This document shows, one piece after another, positions 9,244-19,424 of a stretch of 64,000 nucleotides of DNA; within the stretch, counting starts at the first letter, position 1; every line of letters starts with the position of its first letter. The position numbers and the translations under genes are program-made. The notes under the pieces are model-generated. The model had not been told where the DNA came from, did no database searches, and worked only from the letters and a program-made list of their open reading frames with translations. This DNA is from Micromonospora sp. WMMD1102 (GTDB lineage: Bacteria; Actinomycetota; Actinomycetes; Mycobacteriales; Micromonosporaceae): contig NZ_JARUBN010000001.1 in NCBI RefSeq assembly GCF_029626265.1, positions 3,782,001-3,846,000 of the forward strand, read 5' to 3'.

Positions 9244-10128
9244 ATGCTGCGCGTGGCGTCCGTCGACCGGTCGTTCGGCGGCCGGAGAGTGCTCGACGAC
9301 ATCTCGTTCGTGGTGACCCCGGGTCGGATGACCGGTTTCGTCGGTGCCAACGGTGCCGGCAAGACCACCTCGATGCGGATCATCCTCGGCCTGCTCGCCG
9401 CGGACGCGGGCACGGTCACCTGGAACGGTCGGCCGATCACCCGGGCGGTCCGGCAGCGCTTCGGCTACATGCCCGAGGAGCGCGGCCTCTACCCGAAGAT
9501 GAAGGTACGCGAACAGCTCGTCTACCTCGGCCGGCTCTACGGGTTGACCGCGCCGGCCGCCCGGCGCAGCGTCGACGACCTGCTCGACCGGGTCGGCCTG
9601 ACCGAGCGGGCCGACGACCCGGTGGAGAAGCTCTCCCTCGGCAACCAGCAGCGGGCTCAGATCGCGGCGGCGCTGGTGCACGATCCCGAGGTGCTGATCC
9701 TGGACGAGCCCTTCTCCGGGCTCGACCCGATCGCCGTGGAGGCGATCGCCGGGGTACTCCGGGAGCGGGCCGCCGCGGGCGCGCCGGTGCTCTTCTCCAG
9801 CCACCAGCTCGACGTGGTGGAACGGCTCTGCGACGACCTGGTGATCATCGCCGCCGGTGCGGTACGCGCCGCCGGCAGCCGCACCGACCTGCGCACCCGG
9901 TACGCCACCCCGCGCTACCAGCTGGTGCTCGACGGCGACGCCGGCTGGGTCCGTGACCTGCCCGGCGTCTCCATAGTGGACCTCGACGGCGCCCGGGTGG
10001 TGCTCGAACTCGCCGACCCCGGCGACGACCAGACGGTGCTGCGGGCCGCCCTCGCCCGGGGCCCGGTACGCGCCTTCGGTCCCGTCGTACCCTCGCTCGC
10101 CGAGATCTTCCGGGAGGTAACCCAGTGA
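9244..10128 (+). CDS. ABC transporter ATP-binding protein (NatA-like)
   Basis: 294 aa. Walker A is GANGAGKTT (34-42), the signature region LSLGNQQRAQ, Walker B VLILDEPFSGLDP, and the switch His lies in SSHQLD. The C-terminal DUF4162-like extension is typical of NatA-type exporters. A strong RBS (GAAGGAGG) precedes the ATG. It is coupled by a 4-bp overlap to the permease gene. Together they would form an ABC-2 exporter downstream of a two-component system, a pattern common for drug, peptide or Na+ efflux. Confidence 0.93.
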   Translation: MLRVASVDRSFGGRRVLDDISFVVTPGRMTGFVGANGAGKTTSMRIILGLLAADAGTVTWNGRPITRAVRQRFGYMPEERGLYPKMKVREQLVYLGRLYGLTAPAARRSVDDLLDRVGLTERADDPVEKLSLGNQQRAQIAAALVHDPEVLILDEPFSGLDPIAVEAIAGVLRERAAAGAPVLFSSHQLDVVERLCDDLVIIAAGAVRAAGSRTDLRTRYATPRYQLVLDGDAGWVRDLPGVSIVDLDGARVVLELADPGDDQTVLRAALARGPVRAFGPVVPSLAEIFREVTQ

Positions 10129-11264
10129 CGACGCTCGCCCCGCCGCCCGCCCGGACCGAGGCCGGACCGGTAAGCGGCACCTCGTTGTGGGCCGCGACCA
10201 AGCTGGTCGCCGGCCGGGAGATCGCGGTCAAGATCCGCGACCGGACGTTCCTGATCAGCACCGTCCTCTTCCTGCTGATCGCGGCGGCCAGCACCGTGCT
10301 GCCGGCGATCTTCGCCAACAGCGGCTCGACGGTGGCGGTGGTCGGCTCCGGCGACACCGCCAGCACACTGGACCGGGCCGGCATGGAGGTGGTGTCCGCC
10401 ACCGACGTGGCGGCGGCCGAGCGGCTGATCCGGGACGGCGACGTGGACGCCGCGGTGGTGCCGGACGACGGCGGCGGGGTCCGGGTGCTGGCGATGGACC
10501 GTACCCCGGACTCGGTGGTCCGGGCGCTGAGCAGCGCTCCCCCGGTGCAGCTGCTCGACCCGGACACGGTCGACCCGATGCTGGCCTTCCTGGTGCCGGT
10601 GTCCTTTTCGATGGTCTTCTTCTTCCTCTCCATCAGCTTCGGCGTGCAGATCGCACAGAGCGTCACCGAGGAGAAGCAGACCCGGATCGTGGAGATCCTG
10701 GTGACGGCGGTGCCGGTCCGGGCCCTGCTCGCCGGCAAGGTACTCGGCAACGGCGCGCTCGCGTTCGGCCAGGTGATGCTGATCGCGCTGGTCGCGGTGG
10801 TCTCCATGCAGGCGGTCGGCGGCGACACCGCGCTGCTGGGACAGCTCGGCCCGGCGATCGCCTGGTTCATCCCGTTCTTCGTCGTCGGTTTCGTACTGCT
10901 CGCCTCGCTCTGGGCGGTCACCGGGGCGCTGGTCAGCCGGCAGGAGGACATCAGCGGGGCGTCCGGGCCGATCCAGTTGCTGATCATGGTGCCGTTCTTC
11001 CTGGTGATCTTCTTCAACAGCAACCCGACGGCGATGACGGCGCTCTCCTACGTGCCGTTCTCCGCGCCGACCGCGATGCCGCTGCGGCTCTTCTTCGGCG
11101 ACGCCGCCACCTGGGAGCCGGTGCTGGCCCTACTGATCCTGCTCGCCGCCGCCGCGCTCTGCATCGCGCTCGCCGCGCGGCTCTACGAGGGGTCGCTGCT
11201 GCGCACCAACGGCAAGACCTCGCTGCGGGCCGCTTGGCAGGAGCGGGAGACCCGGGTCTCCTGA
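10125..11264 (+). CDS. ABC-2 type permease (NatB-like)
   Basis: 379 aa from the GTG overlapping the natA-like stop. One N-terminal membrane helix (about 40-60) is followed by an extracytoplasmic domain (about 65-155), then five membrane helices from about residue 160 to the C-terminus. The motif EEKQTRIVEILVTAV is characteristic of NatB/YhaP permeases. It is the membrane partner of the preceding ATPase. The exported substrate cannot be inferred. Confidence 0.9.
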   Translation: MTTLAPPPARTEAGPVSGTSLWAATKLVAGREIAVKIRDRTFLISTVLFLLIAAASTVLPAIFANSGSTVAVVGSGDTASTLDRAGMEVVSATDVAAAERLIRDGDVDAAVVPDDGGGVRVLAMDRTPDSVVRALSSAPPVQLLDPDTVDPMLAFLVPVSFSMVFFFLSISFGVQIAQSVTEEKQTRIVEILVTAVPVRALLAGKVLGNGALAFGQVMLIALVAVVSMQAVGGDTALLGQLGPAIAWFIPFFVVGFVLLASLWAVTGALVSRQEDISGASGPIQLLIMVPFFLVIFFNSNPTAMTALSYVPFSAPTAMPLRLFFGDAATWEPVLALLILLAAAALCIALAARLYEGSLLRTNGKTSLRAAWQERETRVS

Positions 11265-11298
11265 CCCACCCGGGCCGCCGGGGCCGGGAGCCGGGGGC

Positions 11299-12399
11299 TC
11301 AGGATCGTCGGGCGGCGAGGCCGGAACAGCGCCTCGCCGCCGCGATCCGGTCCTCGATGCGTTCCCGGGCCGTTCCGGAGACGGGTACCGGCTGACCGGT
11401 CCGGGAGACGGTGGCCGGCAGGAACTCGTTCCGGACCACCGTACGGCCCCGGACGGTCAGCCGGAGCACTCCCGAGTCGGTGCTCTTCGAGTCGCCGTAC
11501 CAGAGGAAGTTGCCGAGCCCGTAGTGCACGTACGTCCGGCCCAGCCAGCCGTCGGCGAGCAGGGTGTGCGCGTGCGTACCGAGCACGATGTCGGCGCCGC
11601 CCCGGGACATCCGGGCGGCGAAGCTCTTCATCTCGCTACTCGGGCAGGAGTTCCCCTCGATCCCCCAGTGCAGGAAGACGACCACCAGGTCGGCCCGCTG
11701 CCGGGCGGCCCGGACGGCGGCGTCGGCCCGCGCCGTGTCGAAGGCCATCGCCACGCCGGGCCGGGTGGCGGTCGCCTTCCACGGCGCGGCCAGCTCGTGC
11801 ACCTGCGACATGCCGAGTACGGCGATCCGCACCCCGCGCACCGTGACCAGCCAGGGTGCGTACGCCGCATCGGCGTTCCGCCCCGCGCCGAAGACCGGGA
11901 ACTCCGCCTCCGCCGCCGCGTCCAGGGTGTCCCGCAGCCCGACCTGCCCGTAGTCGAGCACGTGGTTGTTGGCGACCGAAGCAGCGTCCACCCCGGCGGC
12001 GCGCAGCGCGGCGTAGGCGCTCTCCGGCGCCCGGAAGTGGAACCGCTTCGGCTGCGGGGTGCCCCGGTCGGTCACCGCCGTCTCCAGGTTCAACAGGGTC
12101 AGGTCGGCGTCCCGCAGCGTCGGGGCGATCCGGCCGAACGCCGTCGCCGGCTCGTCGAGCAGCCGCAGCGTACGTCCGGTGAAGTGGACGTCCCCGGCGA
12201 ACGCCAGCCGCAGTTCGACCGGCGCGGCCGGGGTGGACGCCGTCGGCGCGCCGCTCGGGGTGGCCGGGGTCGACGCGCCGGCCGGGGACTCCGGGGACGG
12301 CGATTCGGCCCCCGGTTGGTCGGAGCAGCCGAGCAGCACGGCCCCGGCCGTGATCCCGGCCAACGCCGCCCGCCACGCCCGCACCACCCCGCGCTTCAT
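11299..12399 (-). CDS. CapA-family (PgsA-like) metallophosphatase-fold lipoprotein
   Basis: 366 aa from the ATG at 12399. The lipobox LLGC has the lipidated cysteine at position 25. A Pro/Ser/Thr-rich spacer follows, then a CapA domain with the metal-ligand motifs FAGDVHF, NLETA, VANNHVLDYG, HWGIE and GTHAHTL. CapA/PgsA proteins take part in poly-gamma-glutamate or capsule-related processes at the cell surface, but most actinobacterial members are uncharacterised. It is a single gene, convergent with the ABC permease. Confidence 0.88.
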   Translation of the reverse strand: MKRGVVRAWRAALAGITAGAVLLGCSDQPGAESPSPESPAGASTPATPSGAPTASTPAAPVELRLAFAGDVHFTGRTLRLLDEPATAFGRIAPTLRDADLTLLNLETAVTDRGTPQPKRFHFRAPESAYAALRAAGVDAASVANNHVLDYGQVGLRDTLDAAAEAEFPVFGAGRNADAAYAPWLVTVRGVRIAVLGMSQVHELAAPWKATATRPGVAMAFDTARADAAVRAARQRADLVVVFLHWGIEGNSCPSSEMKSFAARMSRGGADIVLGTHAHTLLADGWLGRTYVHYGLGNFLWYGDSKSTDSGVLRLTVRGRTVVRNEFLPATVSRTGQPVPVSGTARERIEDRIAAARRCSGLAARRS

Positions 12400-12510
12400 T
12401 CGCCGAGGGTACGCAACCATCCGCCGCTGGCGCCGCCCGCCGCACCGCCACAGTGTCGCGGTGTCGCGGTGGCCCGGTGACGCGGCGGCCCGTGGGCGGT
12501 GGTGGCCGGG

Positions 12511-13137
12511 TCAGCTGCGGAGGAGGCGGCCGAGCAGGTCGAGCTGGCGGGGGTCCTGCAACGCGGAGCCGACCGCCACCACCCGGGCGCCGGCCGCGAG
12601 GAAGTCGGCGGCGTTCGCCGCGTCCACCCCGCCGGTGGCCACGAACTTCACCGTCGGGAACGGGCCGCGCTGGGCGCGCAGCCAGCCCGTGCCTAGTTCG
12701 CTGGCCGGGAACGCCTTGAGCCAGTCGTGCCCGGTGCGCAGCGCCTGGTTGACCTCCGAGGAGGTGGCCACCCCGGGCAGGTGGGGCAGGCCGAGCCGGG
12801 CACACTCGGCGGCCACCTCCGGGTCGTAGCCGGGGGCGACGGTGAAGGCGACGCCGGCCTCGTACACCGTGGCGACCTGTTCCGGGGTGGTCACCGTGCC
12901 GGCGCCGACCGGCCGGTCCCGCTCCCGCCCGGCCGCGATGGCGGCATGCAGCGAGGGCAGCGCGTCCAGGCTCTGCACGGGCACCTCGACCACGTCGATG
13001 CCGGCGTCCCAGGCCCGCCGGCAGAGTTCGACCGTCCGGTCCGGGGCGAAGCCGCGCAGGATCGCCATCACCGGCTGGTCGGCGAAGAGGGTGTCGAAGT
13101 AGCTCGTCGACGGGTTGGGCACGGTCGCTCCGTTCAT
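12511..13137 (-). CDS. eda: 2-dehydro-3-deoxyphosphogluconate (KDPG) aldolase
   Basis: 208-aa class I aldolase. The Schiff-base lysine is K141 in LKAFPAS, and the general base region is VVEVPVQ (E51). It cleaves KDPG to pyruvate and glyceraldehyde 3-phosphate. It is the last gene of a three-gene operon, overlapping the IclR gene by 4 bp, with the KDG kinase at the head. The set converts 2-keto-3-deoxygluconate, for example from pectin or uronate breakdown, into central metabolism. Confidence 0.92.
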   Translation of the reverse strand: MNGATVPNPSTSYFDTLFADQPVMAILRGFAPDRTVELCRRAWDAGIDVVEVPVQSLDALPSLHAAIAAGRERDRPVGAGTVTTPEQVATVYEAGVAFTVAPGYDPEVAAECARLGLPHLPGVATSSEVNQALRTGHDWLKAFPASELGTGWLRAQRGPFPTVKFVATGGVDAANAADFLAAGARVVAVGSALQDPRQLDLLGRLLRS

Positions 13138-13886
13138 TGTCGGTGTTCCCCGGTCCAGCCGAGGTCCCGGGATATCGCGGCACAGGTCGCGGTCAGCTCC
13201 GGCAGGTGTTCGCGGAGCCGCTCCAGCGGGGCCAGCGCGCGCAGCGCGGTGACGGACACCGCGCCCGCCACCCGACCCCGGGCGTCCCGGACCGGCACGG
13301 CGACGCAGGTGACGAAGTCCTCGAACTCGCCGTCGTCCTCGGCCCAGCCGCGCTCGGCGATCCGGGCCAGCTCCGCCCGGAACCGCGCCGGGTCGGTGAT
13401 CGAGGTGTCGGTGTGCCGGGGGTACGTCAGCCGGGCCAGGAAGCGTTCCCGGGCCGGCTCGTCGAGGTGGGCCAGGATCACCTTGCCGACCCCCGAGGTG
13501 TGCGGGTCGACGGGCTGGCCGACCCGGGACCGCATCCGCAGCGCTCCGCGACCGTCCACTTTGGCCACGTAGACGATCTCGTCGTCGACGAGTTGGGCGA
13601 GGTGCACGGTGTGGCCGTACCGGTCGCCGAGCTGGACCAGGTGCGGGTGGGCGACCGGATGCAGGTCGAGCTGCTCGACCGCGTGCTGGGCGATCGCCAC
13701 CATCCGGAATCCGATGGTGTGTCGGCCGTCGACCGGGCGGGCGAACCCGGCGCGTTCGAGGGTCTGCACCAGCCGTGAGGCGGTCGACTTGTGCACCCCG
13801 AGGTCGTCGGCGATCTCGCCGAGCGAGCGGGGCCGCTCGGCGAAGAGTTCGATGATGCGCAGCGCGCGTTCTACGGTCTGGGACAT
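13134..13886 (-). CDS. IclR-family transcriptional regulator (KdgR-like)
   Basis: 250 aa from the ATG at 13886, preceded by GGAGG. An N-terminal winged helix (LGEIADDLGVHKSTASRLVQTLERAG, about 18-45) is joined to a C-terminal IclR effector domain (TSGVGKVILAHL, AGAVSVTAL). It lies between the KDG kinase, with a 16-bp overlap, and the KDPG aldolase, with a 4-bp overlap. It is therefore inferred to be the pathway repressor responding to KDG or a related keto-sugar acid. The palindrome at 14996-15014 is its probable operator. Confidence 0.88.
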   Translation of the reverse strand: MSQTVERALRIIELFAERPRSLGEIADDLGVHKSTASRLVQTLERAGFARPVDGRHTIGFRMVAIAQHAVEQLDLHPVAHPHLVQLGDRYGHTVHLAQLVDDEIVYVAKVDGRGALRMRSRVGQPVDPHTSGVGKVILAHLDEPARERFLARLTYPRHTDTSITDPARFRAELARIAERGWAEDDGEFEDFVTCVAVPVRDARGRVAGAVSVTALRALAPLERLREHLPELTATCAAISRDLGWTGEHRQ

Positions 13887-14983
13887 CCTCCGGCCTCCCC
13901 GCTCAGTGCCGCCGGACCGGCGGACCGATCCGGATCGACGGACCGGACCGGATCGACGGGTGACCGGTGTGTTTCGTCCGGGATCTGTTGCCGGTCCTCT
14001 GCGGTCTGCTGCCAGTCGTCCGGGGTGATGCCGAGCGCCGCGCAGATCGTCTGCACCGGCGGCAGTGCGGCGAAGTCCGAGACGGAGCCGAGCGCGGCAC
14101 CGGCAACCAGGTGCCCGAGCCGCAGCCGGGCGGCCGGATGGAGACCGCGCAGCGCACCGGAGAGCCAACCGGCGGCGAACGCGTCACCGGCACCGACCGG
14201 CTCCACCACCTCGACCGGACGGGCCGGCTCGACGGTGACCCGACCGGCGGAGAAGGCCACCGCGTCCACCGAGCCGTTCTTCACCACCAGGGTGCCGGGC
14301 CGGTCGACGAGCGCCCGGACCTGCTCCGGCTCCTCGACCTTCCAGAGCCGCGCCGCCTCGTCCAGCCCGACGAAGACCACGTCGGCGGCCTGGGCCAGCC
14401 GGAGCAGCTCGGTGGCGGCGGTGGACCGGTCGGGCCAGAGGGCGGGCCGGTGGTTGACGTCGAAGGAGACCAGCCGCCGTCCCGGCGGTCGGGTGGTGAT
14501 CAGGTGCTCGACCAGCGCCCGGCAGCTCTCCGAGAGCGCCGGCGTCACCCCGCTCAGGTGCAGTACGGCCGCCGGGACCGCCCCGACCCTGGCCGCGTAC
14601 CCGGAATCCATGCCGGCGGCGGCGGATCCGTTCCGGTAGTAGTAGACCCTGGTGCCGTCCGGGCCGGGGTCCTTGAGGTAGACGGCGGTCGGCCGGTCCG
14701 GATCGACCTCGACCAGCGAGGTGTCCACCCCGGCCGCCCGGATCTGCCCGACGACCAGCTCACCGAGTGGGTCGGCCCCGACCCGGCTCGCCCAGCCGGC
14801 CCGGTGGCCCAGCGCGGCGAGGAACATCGCGACGTTGGACTCGGCACCGCCGGCCCGCAGCACGAATGTCGACTCGGCGTCCAGCCGCCCACCCGGGGTC
14901 GGCGTCACCATCGCCATCGTCTCGCCGACACAGACCGCGTCGAGCGGTGTCGAGCGGCCGTCGAGCGGAGCGACCTGAGGCAT
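13871..14983 (-). CDS. 2-keto-3-deoxygluconate kinase (PfkB family)
   Basis: 370-aa ribokinase-fold sugar kinase. An N-terminal GGAESNVAMFLAALG sugar-site region and the C-terminal GAGDAFAAGW signature with the catalytic Asp are visible. It is the first gene of the kinase-IclR-aldolase operon; the aldolase partner makes KDG the most likely substrate. The RBS GGAG lies just before the ATG. The C-terminus has an unusual polar tail (about residues 325-370, rich in D, R, P and S) that overlaps the next gene start. Confidence 0.88.
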   Translation of the reverse strand: MPQVAPLDGRSTPLDAVCVGETMAMVTPTPGGRLDAESTFVLRAGGAESNVAMFLAALGHRAGWASRVGADPLGELVVGQIRAAGVDTSLVEVDPDRPTAVYLKDPGPDGTRVYYYRNGSAAAGMDSGYAARVGAVPAAVLHLSGVTPALSESCRALVEHLITTRPPGRRLVSFDVNHRPALWPDRSTAATELLRLAQAADVVFVGLDEAARLWKVEEPEQVRALVDRPGTLVVKNGSVDAVAFSAGRVTVEPARPVEVVEPVGAGDAFAAGWLSGALRGLHPAARLRLGHLVAGAALGSVSDFAALPPVQTICAALGITPDDWQQTAEDRQQIPDETHRSPVDPVRSVDPDRSAGPAALSGEAGGCPRP

Positions 14984-15657
14984 CGCACTCCAATCTGATG
15001 CAGATGTTGCATCAACAACGCGATATCTGCACCACCTGCCGGAACCCAACCCTAGACCAGCCCGCGGCACGGCCGGCCCCGGGGTGGGTGGGCCGGGTGA
15101 GTCTCCGCCGAGCTACTTGCCGTTCGGCACGGTCGTAGCCGGACTCGGGGTTGTCGACCAGGTAGCGGCCGGTGGCCACGACAACTCCGGCGACGGCGAA
15201 GGCGTCGCGTTAAAGGTCGATTTCATGGTCCAGAGGTTCATCTGAACCGACCCCGCCCTCGCGACGGCGCATCAGAAGGTGCGAATACCCGACAGTAGAC
15301 GGGGTCGAAAAGTGTTGTATCCATCGATAGTCTTTCACCCAGATGTCCGGGGGCGATGGGAGGGGACACGGGGGCCCGGTCGATCTGAGGGCCGATGATC
15401 GCGACACTAATTCCGACCACTGCGGATTCGGGCGCTTCGGCGCCGATAAGACGATCATTTCGCTCTCCCGACCGCAGCATTCGGCCGCAGTGCCTGCTGT
15501 TCACCGCACATTCTTCGCCATGCGCTGATCTGGCATGTCTCGAATTCGTAGTGTGCCGAGTTTTCGGGCACTGATCCTGTCATGCCCTGATCGCTTCCTG
15601 GTGACCGATCTGGCCGGTCGATACGGCCAGGACATTCTGACGAAGGGTACGGGTGGC
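14984..15657. other. 674-bp intergenic region between the KDG operon and the RHS gene
   Basis: Besides the operator at 14996-15014 there is no convincing full gene. About 15100-15190 reads on the minus strand as a protein-like fragment (VVVATGRYLVDNPESGYDRA) without start or continuation, possibly a gene remnant. 15200-15560 is clearly lower in GC than the rest of the window and has only short open frames of up to about 88 codons that lack an RBS and look accidental. The region may carry the RHS promoter, but I cannot define it. Confidence 0.5.
14996..15014. promoter_or_regulatory. palindromic operator candidate for the KDG operon
   Basis: Perfect inverted repeat TGATGCA-N5-TGCATCA, 12 bp upstream of the kinase ATG and just before its RBS. 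Size and position fit an IclR-family operator acting as an autorepressor site. The IclR gene is in the operon it would control. Confidence 0.6.
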
Positions 15658-16809
15658 GTGGCGCGTTTCAGACGATTCATCAGCTTCGGATTGTTGCCCA
15701 CCCTGGTGCTGGCCCTGGCGGCCATCCCAGCGACACCGGTCGCCAGGGCGGCACCCCCCGCCGAGACACGGCCGGACGGTCAACCCCGCTCTGACGGTCC
15801 CCGGCCGGCGGTCGCGTCGTGTCCGGCGCCGACCCGTTCACCGGCGACGACCGCCAGCCGGCAGGCCCCGGCTCCCCGGCCGCTGCGCGCGACCGCGCTC
15901 CAGATCGAGGGCGCTTACTCGGCGCCTGACGCGCCGCGCCGAATGATTCCCTCCGACGAGTACCCGATCCAGGTGACCGTGCGGAACACCACCGCTGGCA
16001 CCCTGCCGAAGAGCAGCTATGCGCTGTCGTACCGCTGGTACAGCGCGGACGGCCGGGACCGGACCACAGGGTCGAACCGGCTGGAGACCGTGCTACCGGC
16101 GGACCTGGCGCCCGGGGCTTCGGTGCTGGTGGAGGCGAAGGTCAAGGCCCCGAGCGAGAGCCTGCTCGGGCAGGATCGCGAGCGGTACGTCCTTGCCTGG
16201 GACCTGCGGGACCGGGATCGCCGCCGCTGGCTCTCCGAGACCGCCGGCGTGGCGCCGCTGCGCCAGGACGTCACCGTCGAGCACCCCACCTCCGACCAAC
16301 TCGGTCTGGAAAGCTTCTACCAGTACGCCGGCACCGCGATCGGGGCCGGCGCCGGTCTCTCGGTCAACGCCTTTTCCGGCAACGCCGTCCTCGACTACAG
16401 CCCGATCGCCAACCCCAGTCGGGGGCCGGTCACCTTTGTCCGGCTCGCCTACAACAGCCAGGACGGCTCGACCTCCTCGCTCGGCCCCGGCTGGTCGCTG
16501 GCCACTTCCACGCTGACCCGGCTCGGCTCGCCGCTGGAGTTCCAGGGTGGCCTGCTCGGTGACCCGGAGCGGGTGACGCTGGTCGACGGGGACGGCACCG
16601 GCCACCACTTCGATCTGAACCGCCACGCAGCCTCGACCGGGCGAAGTGGACCTACGACAGCCCGGCCGGCGTGCACCTGCTGTTGCAGCGGACCGGGGAT
16701 GACGACGACGCGCGCCGCTGGTCGATCACCGGCCCGGACCGGACCCGGATGTACTTCGACGAGCGCGGCTACCAGACCGCGACGGTCGACCGCAACGGCA
16801 ACGAGCTGA
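15658..16809 (+). pseudogene. RHS toxin, N-terminal fragment (frameshifted after about 16640)
   Basis: A GTG at 15658 with GAAGGG upstream gives a clear Sec signal peptide (basic start, hydrophobic LLPTLVLALAAIPA, ARA-type cleavage). A beta-rich N-terminal domain follows, then the usual entry into RHS proteins (GAGLSVNAFSGNAVLDYSP, LGPGWSL, DGTGHHFDLN). At about 16639-16641 the conserved reading switches from this frame to the frame used at 16671-19424, which fits loss of one base near a short G run. Codons after about 16640 in this frame are non-homologous. The start at 15535 suggested by the longer open frame would bury the signal peptide. Confidence 0.8.
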
Positions 16810-19424
16810 TCTTCGAATACGCGCAGGCCAGTATCGGCAACCGGCACACGGGTTTGCTCACCGGGCTGGTCGACGCCACCGGGCGGCGCACCCTCACCCT
16901 CGACTACCACCAGCCTGGTGACGACTACGCCTACTTCGACGGGACGGTCAAGCGGCTGGCGCGGAACCTGGCCAACGCCAACATCGTGCACCAGCTCCGC
17001 TCGATCACCGACGTCTCCGGCCGCACGCTGACCTTCACCTACAACGAGGACGGGGACCTCCAGGAGATCGTCGACGGCGTCGGCACCCCGCAGGCGCGGG
17101 CCTTCGGCTTCCACTACGACGACGGCCGGCTGGTCCGGGCGGTCGACCCGAACGGCAACCACACCGACATCGGATACCACGACAGCGGCGCCGGGTCGCT
17201 GCTGCGGGGTCGGGTCGCCGAACTCACCGACCGCCGGGGGCACGGCACCGACTTCGGGTACGCCGACGCCGACGGCGCAAACGGCTCGAAGCTGACCGCC
17301 ACGGTGACGGACGCCAACGGTCACCCGACCGAGTTCCTGCTCGACGGCTACGGCCGGGTGGAGCGGCTGACCAACGCCAAGGGCGAGGCCACCCATCTCG
17401 TCTGGGACGCCGACAACAACGTGGTCCGGCTGCGCGAGCACAACGATGCGCTGAGCACCTGGGTCTACGACCAGAAGACCGGTTACCCGCTGGAGATCCG
17501 GGACGCGGAGGCGAACGCGCACGACCACCCGCCGACCCGGCTCGGCTACCGGTTCGCGCTGGACGGGCACGTCGCCGACCTGACCGAGAAGACCTCCCCG
17601 GAGGGCCGGCGCTGGCAGTTCGTCTACGACGACCGGGGCAACCTGGTCGCGGTCACCGACCCGAAGGGGACGGCTACCGAAGCCGACGGCGACTACACCA
17701 GCCGGTACGTCTACGACGAGTTCGGCCACCTGATCACCACCACGGACGCGAACGGCAACCCGACCACGTACGCCGACTACGACGCGAACGGCTACCCGCG
17801 GCGGATCACCGACGCGCTCGGCTGCTCCAGCTTCTTCAGCTACGACGCGACCGGCAACGTGGTGTCGACCGTCGACGCCAGGCAGAAGACCCGCATCTTC
17901 ACCTACGACATCCTCAATCGCCCCCTGACCACGCGGATCCCGAAGGACGCGGCGGCGGGCGAGTTCATCGTCACGCCCGGCCCGAAGTACGACGCGAACG
18001 ACAACATGATCCAGCTGACCGCCGCCAACCGGGCGGTGACCACTGCGGCGTACGACGAGAACGACCAGTTGGTGGCGTTGACCGCACCCCGGGAGTCGAC
18101 CGGGGAGCCGGAGAAGACCAGCACACTGCGGTACGACCCGGTCGGGAACCTGCTGGCGGAGACCCGCCCCAAGGGGACCCTGACCCGCGACGACCCGGAC
18201 GACTTCGTCACCCGCTACACCTACGACGAGCTGAACCGGCGATTGACCGTCACCGACGCGCTCGGCCAGCGCAGCACGGCGGTGTACGACACGGTCGGGA
18301 ACCTGGTGACCGAGGTCGACCCGAAGAAGAGCCAGACCCCGGACCCGGACGACTACGCCACGAAGTACGAGTACGACCTGAACCACCGGGTCACCGCCGT
18401 GATCGATGCGGCCGGGCACCGGGCCAGCGTCCGGTACGACCGGGACGGCAACGTGGTCGAGACCACCGACCAGGAGGGCAACACCAGCCTGACCCGCCTG
18501 GACGAGCGGGCCATGGTCGTCGAGACCCGCACGCCGCACTCCCGCGACGGCGCCGACATCCGCTACTTCACCAGCCGCTACGAGTACGACCAGGTCGGTA
18601 ACCCGACCCGGACCACGATGCCGCGCGGGACGGAGACCGCCGACCCGAACGACTTCGTGCAGACCGTCGTATACGACGAGCTGAACCGGATCAAGGAGAA
18701 GCGCCTTCCGTTCGACCCGGGCGACGAGACGGTCAACGTGCCGGACAAGATCTTCTACGGGTACGACCAGGTCGGCCAGCTGACCGAGGTCAGCGCCCCG
18801 CCGTCGGAGGGGCAGAGCGTCCGCAACGTCACCCGGCAGACCTACTACGACAACGGCTGGCTGCGCAGCTCAATCGATCCGTTCGGCATCCGCACCAACT
18901 ACGACTACAACGCGGTCGGGGCGCAGACCTCCCGCACCTTCCTCAGCGCGGGTGGCGGTTCCAGCCGCACCATGAGTTGGGAGTACTTCCTCAACGGCAA
19001 GCTGAAGTCCCGCTCCGACGACGGGGTGCCGGTCGGCCAACACGTCGTGCTGGTGGACAACTCCGACGCCAACCACACCGAGCTGGCCGGCGGCTGGCAG
19101 GCGGTCGAGGGCAACGGCGCCGACCACGAGGGATACGACTACCGGGTCGCCACCGCGACCGAGGGCAGTTTCACCTGGAAGGCCGACATCCCGGCCAGCG
19201 GCACCTACGAGGTCGCCGTCCGGTTCCCGCGCGGCGCCGCGACCGCCGCCCGCTACACCGTCGAGCACAACGGCGGCAGCACCACCCGCACCGTCGACCA
19301 GACCCAGAACGCCGGCGAGTGGGTCAGCCTCGGCCGTTTCGCCTTCACCGAGGACAACCTGCGCAACATCACCCTCTCCGGCAGGGTCATTGCGTTCTGG
19401 GGTAGCTGCTGGTCATTGCAGTGA
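16671..19424 (+). pseudogene. RHS toxin, YD-repeat fragment (interrupted by IS)
   Basis: The real coding in this frame begins at about 16641 (KWTYDSPAGVHLLLQ) and runs to the IS edge at 19381. It consists of many YD/RHS repeats (xxYDxxGNLxxxxDxxG), which form the large beta-cocoon shell of RHS toxins. Near the end comes a CBM-like beta-sandwich module (GTYEVAVRFPRG, EWVSLGRFAF). The last codons after 19381 are IS sequence. Without the IS the protein continues LRNITLSG-DADNPVVADAVRL in the fragment at 20776. Confidence 0.85.
19372..19381. repeat. target-site duplication, left copy
   Basis: CCCTCTCCGG immediately before the IS left end. It is identical to 20750-20759. A 10-bp duplication fits the 8-10 bp range known for the ISAs1 family. 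Confidence 0.93.

Noticed and set aside
15210..15528. Small open frames on both strands in the low-GC gap before the RHS gene
   Set aside because: They are short, overlap each other, have no RBS and show no protein-like pattern.
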